Assembly: GCF_041020765.1 (NCBI RefSeq)
Contig: NZ_JBEUEJ010000002.1
Length of the DNA: 64,000 bases
From: Kineococcus terrestris
Lineage (GTDB): Bacteria > Actinomycetota > Actinomycetes > Actinomycetales > Kineococcaceae
Reading direction: 5' to 3' (one strand)
Under the pieces are notes generated by a model. That model was not told the origin of the DNA and ran no database searches. It was given only the letters and a program-made list of their open reading frames with translations. Within the stretch, counting starts at the first letter, position 1. Every line of letters begins with the position of its first letter. Positions 17,477 through 25,568 of the stretch are shown piece after piece. The translations under genes and the position numbers were made by a program.

Positions 17477-17842
17477 TCAGACGTTGAAGCCGAGGGCCCG
17501 CAGCTGCTCGCGGCCGTCGTCGGTGATCTTCTCCGGGCCCCACGGCGGCATCCACACCCAGTTGATGCGGTGGCCGGCCACGACGTCCACGAGGGCCTGC
17601 TGGGTCTGGTCCTCGATGACGTCGGTCAGGGGGCACGCGGCGCTCGTCAGCGTCATGTCGATCGTCGCGACGTTGTCCTCGGAGACCGACAGGCCGTAGA
17701 TGAGGCCCAGGTCGACGACGTTGATGCCCAGCTCGGGGTCGACGACGTCCTTGAGGGCCTCCTCGACCTCCGCCACCGCGGCGGGGGTGGGACCGGCGGC
17801 CGGGGCGGTCGCCGGGGGTGTCGTCTCGGTCGTGTCGCTCAC
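17477..17842 (-). CDS. sufT: SufT-like metal-sulfur cluster assembly factor (MIP18/DUF59)
   Basis: 121 residues. After a Pro/Thr/Ala-rich start comes the DUF59 fold: VEEALKDVVDPELGINVVDLGLIYGLSVSED, then IDMTLTSAACPLTDVIEDQ with the conserved Cys, and VWMPPWGPEKITDDGREQLRALGF at the end. Members help deliver or mature Fe-S clusters. It is the last gene of the suf operon, 34 bases after sufC, and starts at GTG after a GGAG site. No cysteine desulfurase gene lies between sufC and this gene. Confidence 0.92.
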   Translation of the reverse strand: MSDTTETTPPATAPAAGPTPAAVAEVEEALKDVVDPELGINVVDLGLIYGLSVSEDNVATIDMTLTSAACPLTDVIEDQTQQALVDVVAGHRINWVWMPPWGPEKITDDGREQLRALGFNV

Positions 17843-17876
17843 GGGTGGTCTCCGATCTGCTGCGGGGGTGCGCCGC

Positions 17877-18638
17877 TCAGGCGCGGGCGAGGAAGCGGTC
17901 GTAGCCGGTCTCCTCGAGGGACTCGGCCAGCTCCGGGCCGCCCTCCTCGGCGACCTTGCCGTCCACGAAGACGTGGACGAACTGCGGGGTGATGTACCGC
18001 AGGATGCGCGTGTAGTGCGTGATGAGCAGCACGCCGGGGTTGTTCTCCCCCGCCAGCGCCTTGTTCACGCCCTCCGAGACGACCTTCAGCGCGTCCACGT
18101 CCAGGCCGGAGTCCGTCTCGTCCAGGACGGCGAACTTCGGCTTGAGCAGCTGCATCTGCAGGATCTCGTGGCGCTTCTTCTCACCGCCGGAGAAGTGCTC
18201 GTTGACGTTGCGCTCGGCGAAGGCGGAGTCCATGCGCAGGTCGTCCATCGCCTGCTTGACGTCCTTGACCCAGGTGCGCAGCTTCGGGGCCTCGCCGTCG
18301 ATCGCGGTCTTGGCGGTGCGCAGGAAGTTGGACACCGTCACGCCGGGGACCTCGACGGGGTACTGCATGGCCAGGAACAGGCCGGCGCGGGCGCGCTCGT
18401 CCACGGACATCTCCAGGACGTCCTCGCCGTCCAGGGTGACCGAGCCACCGGTGACGGTGTACTTGGGGTGCCCGGCGATCGAGTAGGCCAGCGTCGACTT
18501 GCCCGACCCGTTCGGGCCCATGATCGCGTGGACCTCGCCGGAGCGGATGGTGAGGTCCACCCCGCGCAGGATCTCCTTCACGCCGCCGTCGGCCTCGTCG
18601 ACGGTCACGTGCAGGTCGCGGATCTCCAGGGTGCTCAT
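17877..18638 (-). CDS. sufC: Fe-S cluster assembly ATPase SufC
   Basis: 253 residues, the usual SufC size. Walker A GPNGSGKSTL near 42, FLAMQYPVEVPGV (Q-loop), ERNVNEHFSGGEKKRHEILQM (signature), VLDETDSGLD (Walker B and D-loop) and LLITHYTRIL with the switch His. SufC drives the SufBCD scaffold in the cytosol. Its ATG overlaps the sufD stop (ATGA). Confidence 0.97.
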   Translation of the reverse strand: MSTLEIRDLHVTVDEADGGVKEILRGVDLTIRSGEVHAIMGPNGSGKSTLAYSIAGHPKYTVTGGSVTLDGEDVLEMSVDERARAGLFLAMQYPVEVPGVTVSNFLRTAKTAIDGEAPKLRTWVKDVKQAMDDLRMDSAFAERNVNEHFSGGEKKRHEILQMQLLKPKFAVLDETDSGLDVDALKVVSEGVNKALAGENNPGVLLITHYTRILRYITPQFVHVFVDGKVAEEGGPELAESLEETGYDRFLARA

Positions 18639-19873
18639 CGGTTCTCCTCCAGCACGCTCGGTGCCACGGTCGTCGGGGCCGGGGTGCCGGCCAGTTCGGT
18701 CTCGATGGTGGCCATGAGGCGCTCGGAGATCTCCGGCACGCCGATGCGCTCGACGATGCTGGCGAAGAAGCCGCGCACCACCAGGCGGCGGGCCTCCTCC
18801 TCCGGGATGCCCCGGGCCTGCAGGTAGAACAGCTGCTCGTCGTCGAAGCGCCCGGTCGCGGAGGCGTGGCCGGCGCCGACGATCTCGCCGGTCTCGATCT
18901 CCAGGTTGGGCACGGAGTCGGCGCGGGCGCCGTCGGTGAGGACGAGGTTGCGGTTCAGCTCGTACGTCTCGGTGCCCTCGGCCGCGGCGCGGATGAGGAC
19001 GTCGCCGATCCACACGGCGCGGGCGCTCTCGCCCTGCAGCGCCCCGCGGTACTCCACGTAGCTGCGGCAGTTCGGGACCTCGTGGTCGACGAACTGGCGG
19101 TGCTCCAGGTGCTGGCCGGAGTCGGCGAAGTAGACGCCCAGCGCGGTCGCGTCCCCGCCGGGGGCCGCGTAGCGCAGGTTCACCGACAGGCGCACGACCT
19201 TGCCGCCCAGGGAGACGGCGATGTGCCGCACCGTGGCGTCGCGGCCCACGACGACGTCGTGCTGGCCGCTGTGGACGGCGTCGGGCTCCCACTCCTGCAG
19301 CGACACGACGGTCAGCTGCGCGCCGTCGCCGGCGCGGACCTCCACGTTGCCGCGGTGCGCGCCCGAGCCCAGGTGGGAGAGGACGACGAGGGCGCGCGCG
19401 TGGTGGCCGGCCTCCACGACGACGTGCCCGGAGGTGGTGGCGCCCGCGGTGCCGCGGACGGTGACCACCACCGGCTCGTCCAGCTCGGCCTCGGCGGGCA
19501 CGCGCACCAGGTGCGCCTCGGCCGTGGTCGCCCAGCCGGCGGCCGCGGCGCGGTCGCCGGGGACGAACCCGGTGCCCGCGCCGACCTCGGCCGGGGTGCC
19601 CGTGCGGTGCTCCACGCCCTCCGGCGCGCGCACCTCGACGGCCGGTGCCGGGCCGGCGGCCTCGGCGAACAGCGGCGCCAGGTCGCGCAGCGGGGAGAAC
19701 TTCCACTCCTCCTCGCGCCCGCCGGGGACGGCGAAGTCGGCGACCTCGAAGGAGGTGCGCCGCTCGGCGCGGCTGGCGTCGGGCACCGAGCCGGCGCCGT
19801 GGCTGTGCGCCCGGGCGGTGTTCGCGGGCGAGCCCGCGGCCGGGTCGGTCCTCGTCTCGTCGACGGCGGTCAT
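18635..19873 (-). CDS. sufD: Fe-S cluster assembly scaffold SufD
   Basis: 412 residues. The start is variable and His/Ala-rich; REEEWKFSPLRDL is the conserved family entry, a right-handed beta-helix follows, and the C-terminal helical part has GRFDDEQLFYLQARGIPEEEARRLVVRGFF, shared with SufB. SufD pairs with SufB on SufC. ATG 19873 shares one base with the sufB stop (TGATG), so translation is coupled. The open frame upstream of it is the shadow of sufB. Confidence 0.96.
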   Translation of the reverse strand: MTAVDETRTDPAAGSPANTARAHSHGAGSVPDASRAERRTSFEVADFAVPGGREEEWKFSPLRDLAPLFAEAAGPAPAVEVRAPEGVEHRTGTPAEVGAGTGFVPGDRAAAAGWATTAEAHLVRVPAEAELDEPVVVTVRGTAGATTSGHVVVEAGHHARALVVLSHLGSGAHRGNVEVRAGDGAQLTVVSLQEWEPDAVHSGQHDVVVGRDATVRHIAVSLGGKVVRLSVNLRYAAPGGDATALGVYFADSGQHLEHRQFVDHEVPNCRSYVEYRGALQGESARAVWIGDVLIRAAAEGTETYELNRNLVLTDGARADSVPNLEIETGEIVGAGHASATGRFDDEQLFYLQARGIPEEEARRLVVRGFFASIVERIGVPEISERLMATIETELAGTPAPTTVAPSVLEENR

Positions 19874-21309
19874 CAGCCGACGGCCCCTTCCATCTGCAGC
19901 TCGATCAGGCGGTTCAGTTCCAGCGCGTACTCCATGGGCAGCTCGCGCGCGACGGGCTCGATGAACCCGCGCACGATCATCGCCATGGCCTCGTCCTCGG
20001 CCATCCCGCGGCTCATCAGGTAGAAGAGCTGGTCGTCGCTCACCTTCGACACGGTCGCCTCGTGCCCCATGACGACGTCGTCCTCGCGGATGTCGTTGTA
20101 GGGGTACGTGTCCGAGCGGGAGATCGTGTCCACCAGCAGCGCGTCGCAGCGCACCGTGGAGGCGGAGTGGTGCGCGCCCTCCAGGACCTGGATGAGACCG
20201 CGGTAGGAGGTGCGCCCGCCGCCGCGGGCGATGGACTTGGACACGATGGAGCTGGCGGTGTGCGGGGCGGCGTGGACCATCTTGGCGCCCGCGTCCTGGT
20301 GCTGGCCCTCGCCGGCCATCGCGATGGACAGCGTCTCGCCCTTGGCGTGCTCGCCCATGAGGTAGACCGCCGGGTACTTCATCGTCACCTTGGAGCCGAT
20401 GTTGCCGTCGATCCACTCCATGGTGGCGCCCTCGGCGGCCGTGGCGCGCTTGGTCACCAGGTTGTAGACGTTGTTCGACCAGTTCTGGATGGTCGTGTAC
20501 CGCACGCGGGCGTTCTTCTTGACGATGATCTCCACGACCGCCGAGTGCAGCGAGTCGCTCTGGTAGATCGGCGCGGTGCAGCCCTCGACGTAGTGCACGT
20601 AGGAGCCCTCGTCGGCGATGATCAGCGTCCGCTCGAACTGGCCCATGTTCTCGGTGTTGATCCGGAAGTAGGCCTGCAGCGGGATGTCGACGTGCACGCC
20701 CGGGGGCACGTAGATGAAGGAGCCGCCCGACCACACCGCCGTGTTCAGCGAGGCGAACTTGTTGTCGCCGGCCGGGATGACGGTGCCGAAGTACTCCTTG
20801 AAGAGCTCCTCGTGCTCGCGCAGGCCCGTGTCGGTGTCGACGAAGACGACGCCCTTCTCCTCCAGGTCCTCGCGGATCTGGTGGTAGACGACCTCGGACT
20901 CGTACTGGGCGGCCACGCCCGCGATGAGGCGCTGCTTCTCCGCCTCCGGGATGCCCAGGCGGTCGTAGGTGTTCCTGATGTCCTCGGGCAGCTCGTCCCA
21001 GCTGGTGGCCTGCTTCTCCGTGGAGCGCACGAAGTACTTGATGTTGTCGAAGTCGATGCCCGACAGGTCCGAGCCCCAGTCCGGCATGGGCTTGCGGTCG
21101 AACATCTTCAGCGCCTTCAGGCGCTGGGCGAGCATCCACTCCGGCTCGGACTTCTTCGCCGAGATGTCGCGCACGACCTCCTCGGACAGGCCGCGGCGGG
21201 CGGAGGCGCCGGCGGCGTCGGAGTCGGCCCAGCCGTAGCGGTACTTGTCCAGGCCCTCCAGCTCGGGGTGCTCGACCCCGCTGGTGGTGATCTCCGGTGT
21301 GCTGGTCAT
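19873..21309 (-). CDS. sufB: Fe-S cluster assembly scaffold SufB
   Basis: 478 residues. SufB is the scaffold on which nascent clusters form with SufC2D. Family blocks include YRYGWADSD, EPEWMLAQRLKALK, WGSDLSGIDFDNIKYF, SFIYVPPGVHVDIPLQAYFRIN, YVEGCTAPIY with a conserved Cys, and the C-terminal GHEATVSKVSDDQLFYLMSRGM. No intein interrupts it, unlike mycobacterial sufB. Its ATG overlaps the sufR stop (ATGA). Confidence 0.97.
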   Translation of the reverse strand: MTSTPEITTSGVEHPELEGLDKYRYGWADSDAAGASARRGLSEEVVRDISAKKSEPEWMLAQRLKALKMFDRKPMPDWGSDLSGIDFDNIKYFVRSTEKQATSWDELPEDIRNTYDRLGIPEAEKQRLIAGVAAQYESEVVYHQIREDLEEKGVVFVDTDTGLREHEELFKEYFGTVIPAGDNKFASLNTAVWSGGSFIYVPPGVHVDIPLQAYFRINTENMGQFERTLIIADEGSYVHYVEGCTAPIYQSDSLHSAVVEIIVKKNARVRYTTIQNWSNNVYNLVTKRATAAEGATMEWIDGNIGSKVTMKYPAVYLMGEHAKGETLSIAMAGEGQHQDAGAKMVHAAPHTASSIVSKSIARGGGRTSYRGLIQVLEGAHHSASTVRCDALLVDTISRSDTYPYNDIREDDVVMGHEATVSKVSDDQLFYLMSRGMAEDEAMAMIVRGFIEPVARELPMEYALELNRLIELQMEGAVG

Positions 21310-22226
21310 CGTCGTCGTCCTTCCGTCGGCGTCGATCCCTCCGCCGGGGGGCGCGCGCTGGCGTCCCGGGGAGCGTGCTCGGGGACGGCCGGGTGGCCGT
21401 CGGGGCGGGTCCGGGGCGGGACCCCGGGCTCCAGGTCGAGGTGCGCGTCGAGGTGCGCGCCGGGGTGCGCGCCGGGGTGGGCGGCGCGGGGGTGGGCCAC
21501 GAAGGTCGTGCACACGTGGTCGCCCTGCGCCAGCGTCGCCAGGCGCTGCACGCGCGTGCCGAGCACCTGCTCGAACACCCGCGCCTCCGCCTCGCACAGC
21601 TGGGGGTACGCCTCGGCCACCCGGCGGACCGGGCAGTGCCCCTGGCACAACTGCGTGCCCTCCGCGGGTGTTCCCTCCCCCACGGGTCGCACCGAGGCCG
21701 CGTAGCCCTGCTCGGCCAGGGCGGCCGCGAGGGCGGCCACGCGACCGGCCGCGCCGTCCGCGCCCGGACCGCTGTCGTCGTCCAGGGCCAGCCGCTCGCG
21801 CACGGCGCGCGAGCGCTGCTCAGCGAAGCGCCGCGCGAAGTCCTCCACGGCGGCCTCCCCGCCCGTGCGGGCCAGGTGGTCCAGCGCCGCCAGGGCCAGG
21901 TCGTCGTAGCCGGAGGGCAGGGCGTCGTGCCCGGCGCTGGAGACCACGTACTCGCGCGCGGGGCGCCCGCGGCCGCGGCGGCGGCCCGGGGCCGCCTCGC
22001 GGGCCTCCAGGACGCCGGCGGCGGTCATGGCGTCCAGGTGGCGGCGCACGGCCGCGCCCGTCAGGCCGAGCAGCTCGGCCAGGCGGGCGGCGGTGACCGG
22101 GCCCAGCTCGGCCACGGCGGTGCGCACCCGCGTGCGGGTGCGCTCCTCGACCTCCGCCCCGCCGGCGCTCCCGCCGGGAGCCGCCGCACGAGGTGAGGCT
22201 GACCTCACCAATTCCACAACACCCAT
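21306..22226 (-). CDS. sufR: SufR-type Fe-S cluster-sensing repressor with His-rich tail
   Basis: 306 residues. A winged helix-turn-helix at about 38-75 (VTAARLAELLGLTGAAVRRHL, then a basic RRRGRGRP wing) precedes a Cys domain with Cys194, Cys198, Cys211 and Cys239 (LCQGHCPVRR..., LCEAEARVFEQ, DHVCTTF), the cluster ligands expected of SufR. It heads the operon and should repress it when clusters are plentiful. Beyond residue 244 there is a tail of some 60 residues with repeated AHPG/AHLD units and eight or so His, not part of the family core. ATG 22226 is the most upstream start; GTG at codon 4 is possible, and the SufR-like operator overlaps both. Confidence 0.92.
   Translation of the reverse strand: MGVVELVRSASPRAAAPGGSAGGAEVEERTRTRVRTAVAELGPVTAARLAELLGLTGAAVRRHLDAMTAAGVLEAREAAPGRRRGRGRPAREYVVSSAGHDALPSGYDDLALAALDHLARTGGEAAVEDFARRFAEQRSRAVRERLALDDDSGPGADGAAGRVAALAAALAEQGYAASVRPVGEGTPAEGTQLCQGHCPVRRVAEAYPQLCEAEARVFEQVLGTRVQRLATLAQGDHVCTTFVAHPRAAHPGAHPGAHLDAHLDLEPGVPPRTRPDGHPAVPEHAPRDASARPPAEGSTPTEGRRR
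22192..22209. promoter_or_regulatory. IdeR/DtxR iron-box-like inverted repeat at the sufR start
   Basis: GGTGAGG-CTGA-CCTCACC, a perfect 7-bp inverted repeat. Read with flanks, AGGTGAGGCTGACCTCA matches the inner IdeR box AGGTTAGGCTAACCTAA at 14 of 17 positions (consensus from memory). It lies within the first codons of sufR, just downstream of the likely transcription start, where a bound repressor could block RNA polymerase. Confidence 0.5.
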
Positions 22227-22230
22227 GTTA
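22217..22230. promoter_or_regulatory. SufR-operator-like site overlapping the sufR start codon
   Basis: CAAC-ACCCAT-GTTA, one mismatch from the CAAC-N6-GTTG inverted repeat reported for SufR in cyanobacteria and Streptomyces (from memory). It covers the ATG at 22226 and adjoins the A/T-rich AATTAGGTAAC stretch that probably holds the -10 box, so it is well placed for autoregulation. Confidence 0.6.
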
Positions 22231-22323
22231 CCTAATTGGCCCGGCCGCTCCCACCCGGCCCCCCGCCGGTCCGCCCCGGGTCCGCTCAGCGGGCTCGGGA
22301 CCGGCGGGCGCGGGGGCGGCTCG

Positions 22324-22329
22324 TAGACT
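22324..22329 (+). promoter_or_regulatory. -10 box of the ABC-2 exporter operon
   Basis: TAGACT, eight bases, then GTG 22338; no Shine-Dalgarno sequence. Confidence 0.6.
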
Positions 22330-22337
22330 CGGCGACC

Positions 22338-23300
22338 GTGGCAGTCGGCTCGACCTCCCCCGACCTGCGCGAGGTCGTCCCCCGCGGCGCGCCCGCGCTC
22401 GAGGTCGCCGACCTGCGCAAGCGCTACCAGGGCCGCACCGTCCTGGACGGCGTCTCCTTCACCGCCGCGCGCGGGCGCGTCACCGCCCTGCTGGGCCCCA
22501 ACGGGGCCGGCAAGACGACGACGGTGGCCTGCTGCGAGGGCCTGCGCCGCGCCGACAGCGGCACCGTGCGCGTGCTGGGCCTGGACCCGCACCGCGACGG
22601 CGCCGCCCTGCGCCCGCGGGTGGGCGTCCTGCTGCAGGACGGCGGGCTGCCCACCGGGGTCGGGGCGCTGGAGGCGCTGCGGCACGTGGCCGGGCTGCAC
22701 GAGGCCCCCCTCGACGTCGGCGCGCTGGCCGAGCGGCTGGGGCTGACCTCCTTCGCCCGCACCCGGGTGCGCCGCCTGTCCGGCGGGCAGCGCCAGCGCC
22801 TGGCCCTGGCCTGCGCCCTCGTGGGCCGCCCGGAGCTGGTCTTCCTCGACGAGCCCAGCGCGGGCCTGGACCCGCAGGCGCGCCTGGCCGTCTGGGACGT
22901 CGTGCGCGAGGCGCGCGCGGCGGGGGTCGCGGTGCTGCTGACCACCCACCTCATGGAGGAGGCCGAGCGCCTGGCCGACACCGTGGTCGTCGTCGACCGC
23001 GGCCGGGTCGTGGCCACCGGCACCCCCGAGGAGCTGACCCGGGGTCCCGCGGCGCTGACCTTCACCGCACCGCCCGGACTGCCCGTGCGCACCCTGGCGC
23101 TGGCCCTGCCGGCCGGCGCGGAGGTCGCCGAGCCCGAGCCGGGGCGCTACGTCGTCTCCGGCGTGGCCCCCGGCCCCCAAGTCGCCGCCACCGTCACCTC
23201 CTGGTGCGCCACCCACGACGCCTGGCCCGAGGGGCTGGGCAGCCAACGCCGCACGCTGGAGGACGTCTTCCTCGACCTGACCGGACGGAGCCTGCGGTGA
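22338..23300 (+). CDS. ABC-2 type exporter ATP-binding protein
   Basis: 320 residues. One ABC domain with LLGPNGAGKTTT near residue 57, LLQDGGLPTGV, signature LSGGQRQRLALA and FLDEPSAGLDP; after it a C-terminal segment of about 75 residues typical of drug/antibiotic-type exporters (DrrA-like). It is coupled by GTGA overlap to its permease. This ABC pair sits between sufR and ctaA in many actinobacteria; the substrate is unknown, and a link to heme or oxidase biogenesis is only suggested by place. GTG 22338 fits the TAGACT spacing. Confidence 0.9.
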   Translation: MAVGSTSPDLREVVPRGAPALEVADLRKRYQGRTVLDGVSFTAARGRVTALLGPNGAGKTTTVACCEGLRRADSGTVRVLGLDPHRDGAALRPRVGVLLQDGGLPTGVGALEALRHVAGLHEAPLDVGALAERLGLTSFARTRVRRLSGGQRQRLALACALVGRPELVFLDEPSAGLDPQARLAVWDVVREARAAGVAVLLTTHLMEEAERLADTVVVVDRGRVVATGTPEELTRGPAALTFTAPPGLPVRTLALALPAGAEVAEPEPGRYVVSGVAPGPQVAATVTSWCATHDAWPEGLGSQRRTLEDVFLDLTGRSLR

Positions 23301-24091
23301 GCGCGAGCGAGCGGCCCGCGGCGCCCGGCGGCCCCGCGCTGGACCTGTCCCCCGCCGGCGGGGCGGCCCCCGGGCCGCGGCGCGTGGCCCGCCAGGCCGG
23401 GCTGGAGGCGCGGATCGCGCTGCGCAACGGCGAGCAGCTGCTGCTGACCCTCGTCCTGCCCGTCATCGTCCTCGTGGCCGCCGCCCGCACGACCTCCGTG
23501 TCGCTGGGCGAGACGGCCGCCGGCCAGCGCCCGGGCCTGGCCCTGGCGGGCGTCCTGGCGCTGGCGGTGGTCTCGACGGCCTTCACCGGCCAGGCCATCG
23601 CCACCGGCTTCGACCGCCGCAACGGCGTGCTGCGGCTGCTGGCCACCACGCCGCTGGGCCGCGGCGGGCTGCTGGCGGGCAAGGTCGGCGCCGTCCTGGC
23701 CCTCGTGGCCGTGCAGGTGCTCGTGCTCGGCGCGGTCGCCGCGCTCGTCGGCTGGCGCCCCGACGCCGCGGCCGCGCTGGCCGCGCTGCCCGCCCTGCTG
23801 CTGGGCGCGGCCGCGTTCACGGCCCTGGGGCTGCTGCTGGCGGGCACCGTGCGCGCCGAGGCCACCCTGGCCGCCGCGAACTTCGCCTGGGTGCTCCTGC
23901 TGGCCGGCGGCGGGCTCGTGCTGCCCTCCCCGGTGCCGTGGCTGACGGACCTGCTGCCCTCGGGAGCGCTGGGCGAGGCGCTGCGCGCGGCCGTCACCGG
24001 GCACGCCGTGGCCGCCGGCCCGCTGCTGGTGCTGCTCGTGTGGGCGCTGGCCGCCTCCGCGGCCTGCGCCCGCTGGTTCCGGTGGGAGTGA
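23297..24091 (+). CDS. ABC-2 type exporter permease
   Basis: 264 residues with six likely membrane helices. A cytosolic start (about 40 residues) leads to ARIALRNGEQLLLTLVLPVIVLVAAA; later helices include ALAVVSTAFTGQAIATGFDRRNGVLRLLATTPLGRGGLLAGK, the cytosolic coupling loop seen in DrrB-like permeases, and ALAASAACARWFRWE at the end. It begins at GTG overlapping the ATPase stop. It partners the preceding ATPase to form a homodimeric exporter. Confidence 0.88.
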   Translation: MSASERPAAPGGPALDLSPAGGAAPGPRRVARQAGLEARIALRNGEQLLLTLVLPVIVLVAAARTTSVSLGETAAGQRPGLALAGVLALAVVSTAFTGQAIATGFDRRNGVLRLLATTPLGRGGLLAGKVGAVLALVAVQVLVLGAVAALVGWRPDAAAALAALPALLLGAAAFTALGLLLAGTVRAEATLAAANFAWVLLLAGGGLVLPSPVPWLTDLLPSGALGEALRAAVTGHAVAAGPLLVLLVWALAASAACARWFRWE

Positions 24092-24143
24092 GGTCACACC
24101 CCGCGGCGCCCGCGCGCGCGGGGGGCACCGCCCGCCCGGCGCT

Positions 24144-24149
24144 TAGGAT
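24144..24149 (+). promoter_or_regulatory. -10 box, leaderless promoter of ctaA
   Basis: TAGGAT, six bases, then GTG 24156; no Shine-Dalgarno sequence. Confidence 0.65.
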
Positions 24150-24155
24150 CCGCTC

Positions 24156-25133
24156 GTGAGCGTCACCGCCGGTCGCCCCGCCGCCACCGCCCCCGGCGCC
24201 GCGCGAGGCCGCGGCGGCCCGCTGACGGGCTGGTGGTCGCGCGTCCTCGCCTTCAACGTCTTCGCCGAGTGCCTCATCGTCGTCACCGGCGGCCTCGTCC
24301 GGCTCACCGGCTCCGGCCTGGGCTGCCCCACCTGGCCCGAGTGCACCCCCGGCTCGTTCACCCCGACGGTCGTGCAGGCCGAGGGCTTCCACAAGTGGAT
24401 CGAGTTCGGCAACCGCACCCTGACCGGGCTGGTCGGGCTGGCGGCCCTGGCCGCCCTCGTCGTCGTCTGGCGCAAGCGCCGCTGGGACCTGCTGCCCTTC
24501 GTGGGCCTGGTGCTGTTCGGCATCCTCGCCCAGGCCGTCATCGGCGGGATCACCGTGCACACGGCGCTGCACCCGGCGTTCGTCATGACGCACTTCCTCG
24601 TCTCGATGCTGCTCATCACCGCCTCGACCGTCCTGTGGATGCGCGGCAAGGAGGCCCCCGGCCCGCGGCGGCCGGTGGTGCGCCGCGACATCCGGGGCCT
24701 GGCCTGGGCCGCCGCCGTCGTGCTGGCCGCCGTCCTCGTCGTCGGCACCGTCGTCACCGGCTCCGGCCCGCACTCCGGCGACGCGGAGGAGCCGGCGCGC
24801 TTCCTGCTGGACCCGCAGTCGGTCAGCTGGCTGCACGCCGACCTCGTCATGGTCTTCGTGGGCCTGCTCGTGGGCCTCATCGTCGCGCTGCGGGTGACGG
24901 CCTCCCCGGCGCGGACCCGCCGTCTGGCCTGGCAGCTGATGGCCGCCACGCTGGCCCAGGGCGCCGTGGGCTACGCGCAGTACTTCACCGGGTTGCCGTG
25001 GGCCGTGGTGGCCGTCCACATGGCCGGTGCGTGCCTCATGGTGGTGGCGATGGCCCGCCAGCTGTGCGTGCTCACCGAGCCCGTCGTGGCCGCTCCCGCT
25101 CCCGTCGGCGAGCGCGCCGCCCAGCCCGCCTGA
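24156..25133 (+). CDS. ctaA: Heme A synthase, COX15/CtaA
   Basis: 325 residues, about eight membrane helices. CtaA oxidises the C8 methyl of heme O to give heme A for cytochrome aa3 oxidase. Family marks are CLIVVTGGLVRLTGSGLGCPTWPEC with the extracytoplasmic Cys pair, EFGNRTLTG, ITVHTALHPAFVMTHFLVS with heme-ligand His, VTGSGPHSGD in the mirror half and DLVMVFVGLLVG. It is a stand-alone gene with a strong hairpin after it; ctaB, which makes its substrate, lies convergent 0.4 kb away. Confidence 0.95.
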   Translation: MSVTAGRPAATAPGAARGRGGPLTGWWSRVLAFNVFAECLIVVTGGLVRLTGSGLGCPTWPECTPGSFTPTVVQAEGFHKWIEFGNRTLTGLVGLAALAALVVVWRKRRWDLLPFVGLVLFGILAQAVIGGITVHTALHPAFVMTHFLVSMLLITASTVLWMRGKEAPGPRRPVVRRDIRGLAWAAAVVLAAVLVVGTVVTGSGPHSGDAEEPARFLLDPQSVSWLHADLVMVFVGLLVGLIVALRVTASPARTRRLAWQLMAATLAQGAVGYAQYFTGLPWAVVAVHMAGACLMVVAMARQLCVLTEPVVAAPAPVGERAAQPA

Positions 25134-25160
25134 GACCCCGCCGCACCCCGCCGGACCTCC

Positions 25161-25197
25161 CGAGGGCCCCGCACCCCGCCAGGGTGCGGGGCCCTCG
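25161..25197 (+). terminator. Terminator after ctaA
   Basis: A 16-bp perfect stem, CGAGGGCCCCGCACCC with its complement, and a five-base loop, about 28 bases after the ctaA stop. It could also end transcripts arriving from the other side. Confidence 0.8.
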
Positions 25198-25390
25198 GCG
25201 CGTGCGCGCCGGTCGTCGCGGGCGGGCACCCGGCCCGGTCGCGGTGCCGACGGCGCGGTGCGCCGGAGGGGTCCGGCCCGCCCGAGGTTCCCCAGGGTCT
25301 TCCGGGGGCGCCCGGTGGACCCGGACGCCCCCGGTGTTCGTTCCTCGAAGCACCGCTGGAGGTCGGCGTGGCCCGGGGCGGTCGAGCCAT

Positions 25391-25540
25391 GGGCTATAGT
25401 ATGTGAAAATCCCCTGCTGGGCACGCACCTCAGTCACCGGCCTCCCCCAGCAGCTCGTCGGCCGCCCGTCGGCTGCGCCGGTGCAGCCGGTCCCGGACGC
25501 GGAGAGCCCCGCCGGCGCGTCGCCGGCGGGGCTCTCGGTG
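25391..25540 (+). ncRNA. Candidate small RNA or orphan transcript between ctaA and ctaB
   Basis: The convergent 435-bp gap holds the most A/T-rich patch nearby, TATAGTATGTGAAAAT, with TATAGT at 25395-25400 as a good -10 box. Downstream are an 8-bp stem (CTGCTGGG 25414-25421 with CCCAGCAG 25446-25453), a 7-bp stem (25470-25489) and a 16-bp terminator hairpin at 25502-25536, which would give an RNA of about 130 bases. No frame in it looks coding. On the minus strand the same patch reads TACTAT, so the direction is not sure. No known RNA family is recognised. Confidence 0.35.
25502..25536. terminator. Terminator after ctaB
   Basis: A 16-bp perfect stem, GAGAGCCCCGCCGGCG with its complement, and a three-base loop, 33 bases past the ctaB stop on the minus strand. 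Confidence 0.8.
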
Positions 25541-25568
25541 CGGGGTCCCCCGCGGTCCGGGGAGGGGC

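Noticed and set aside
24971..25390. 139-codon minus-strand frame with TACTAT-N5-ATG
   Set aside because: Third-position GC is well below that of real genes here, composition is Pro/Gly/Arg-rich, and it runs through a terminator and into ctaA antisense.
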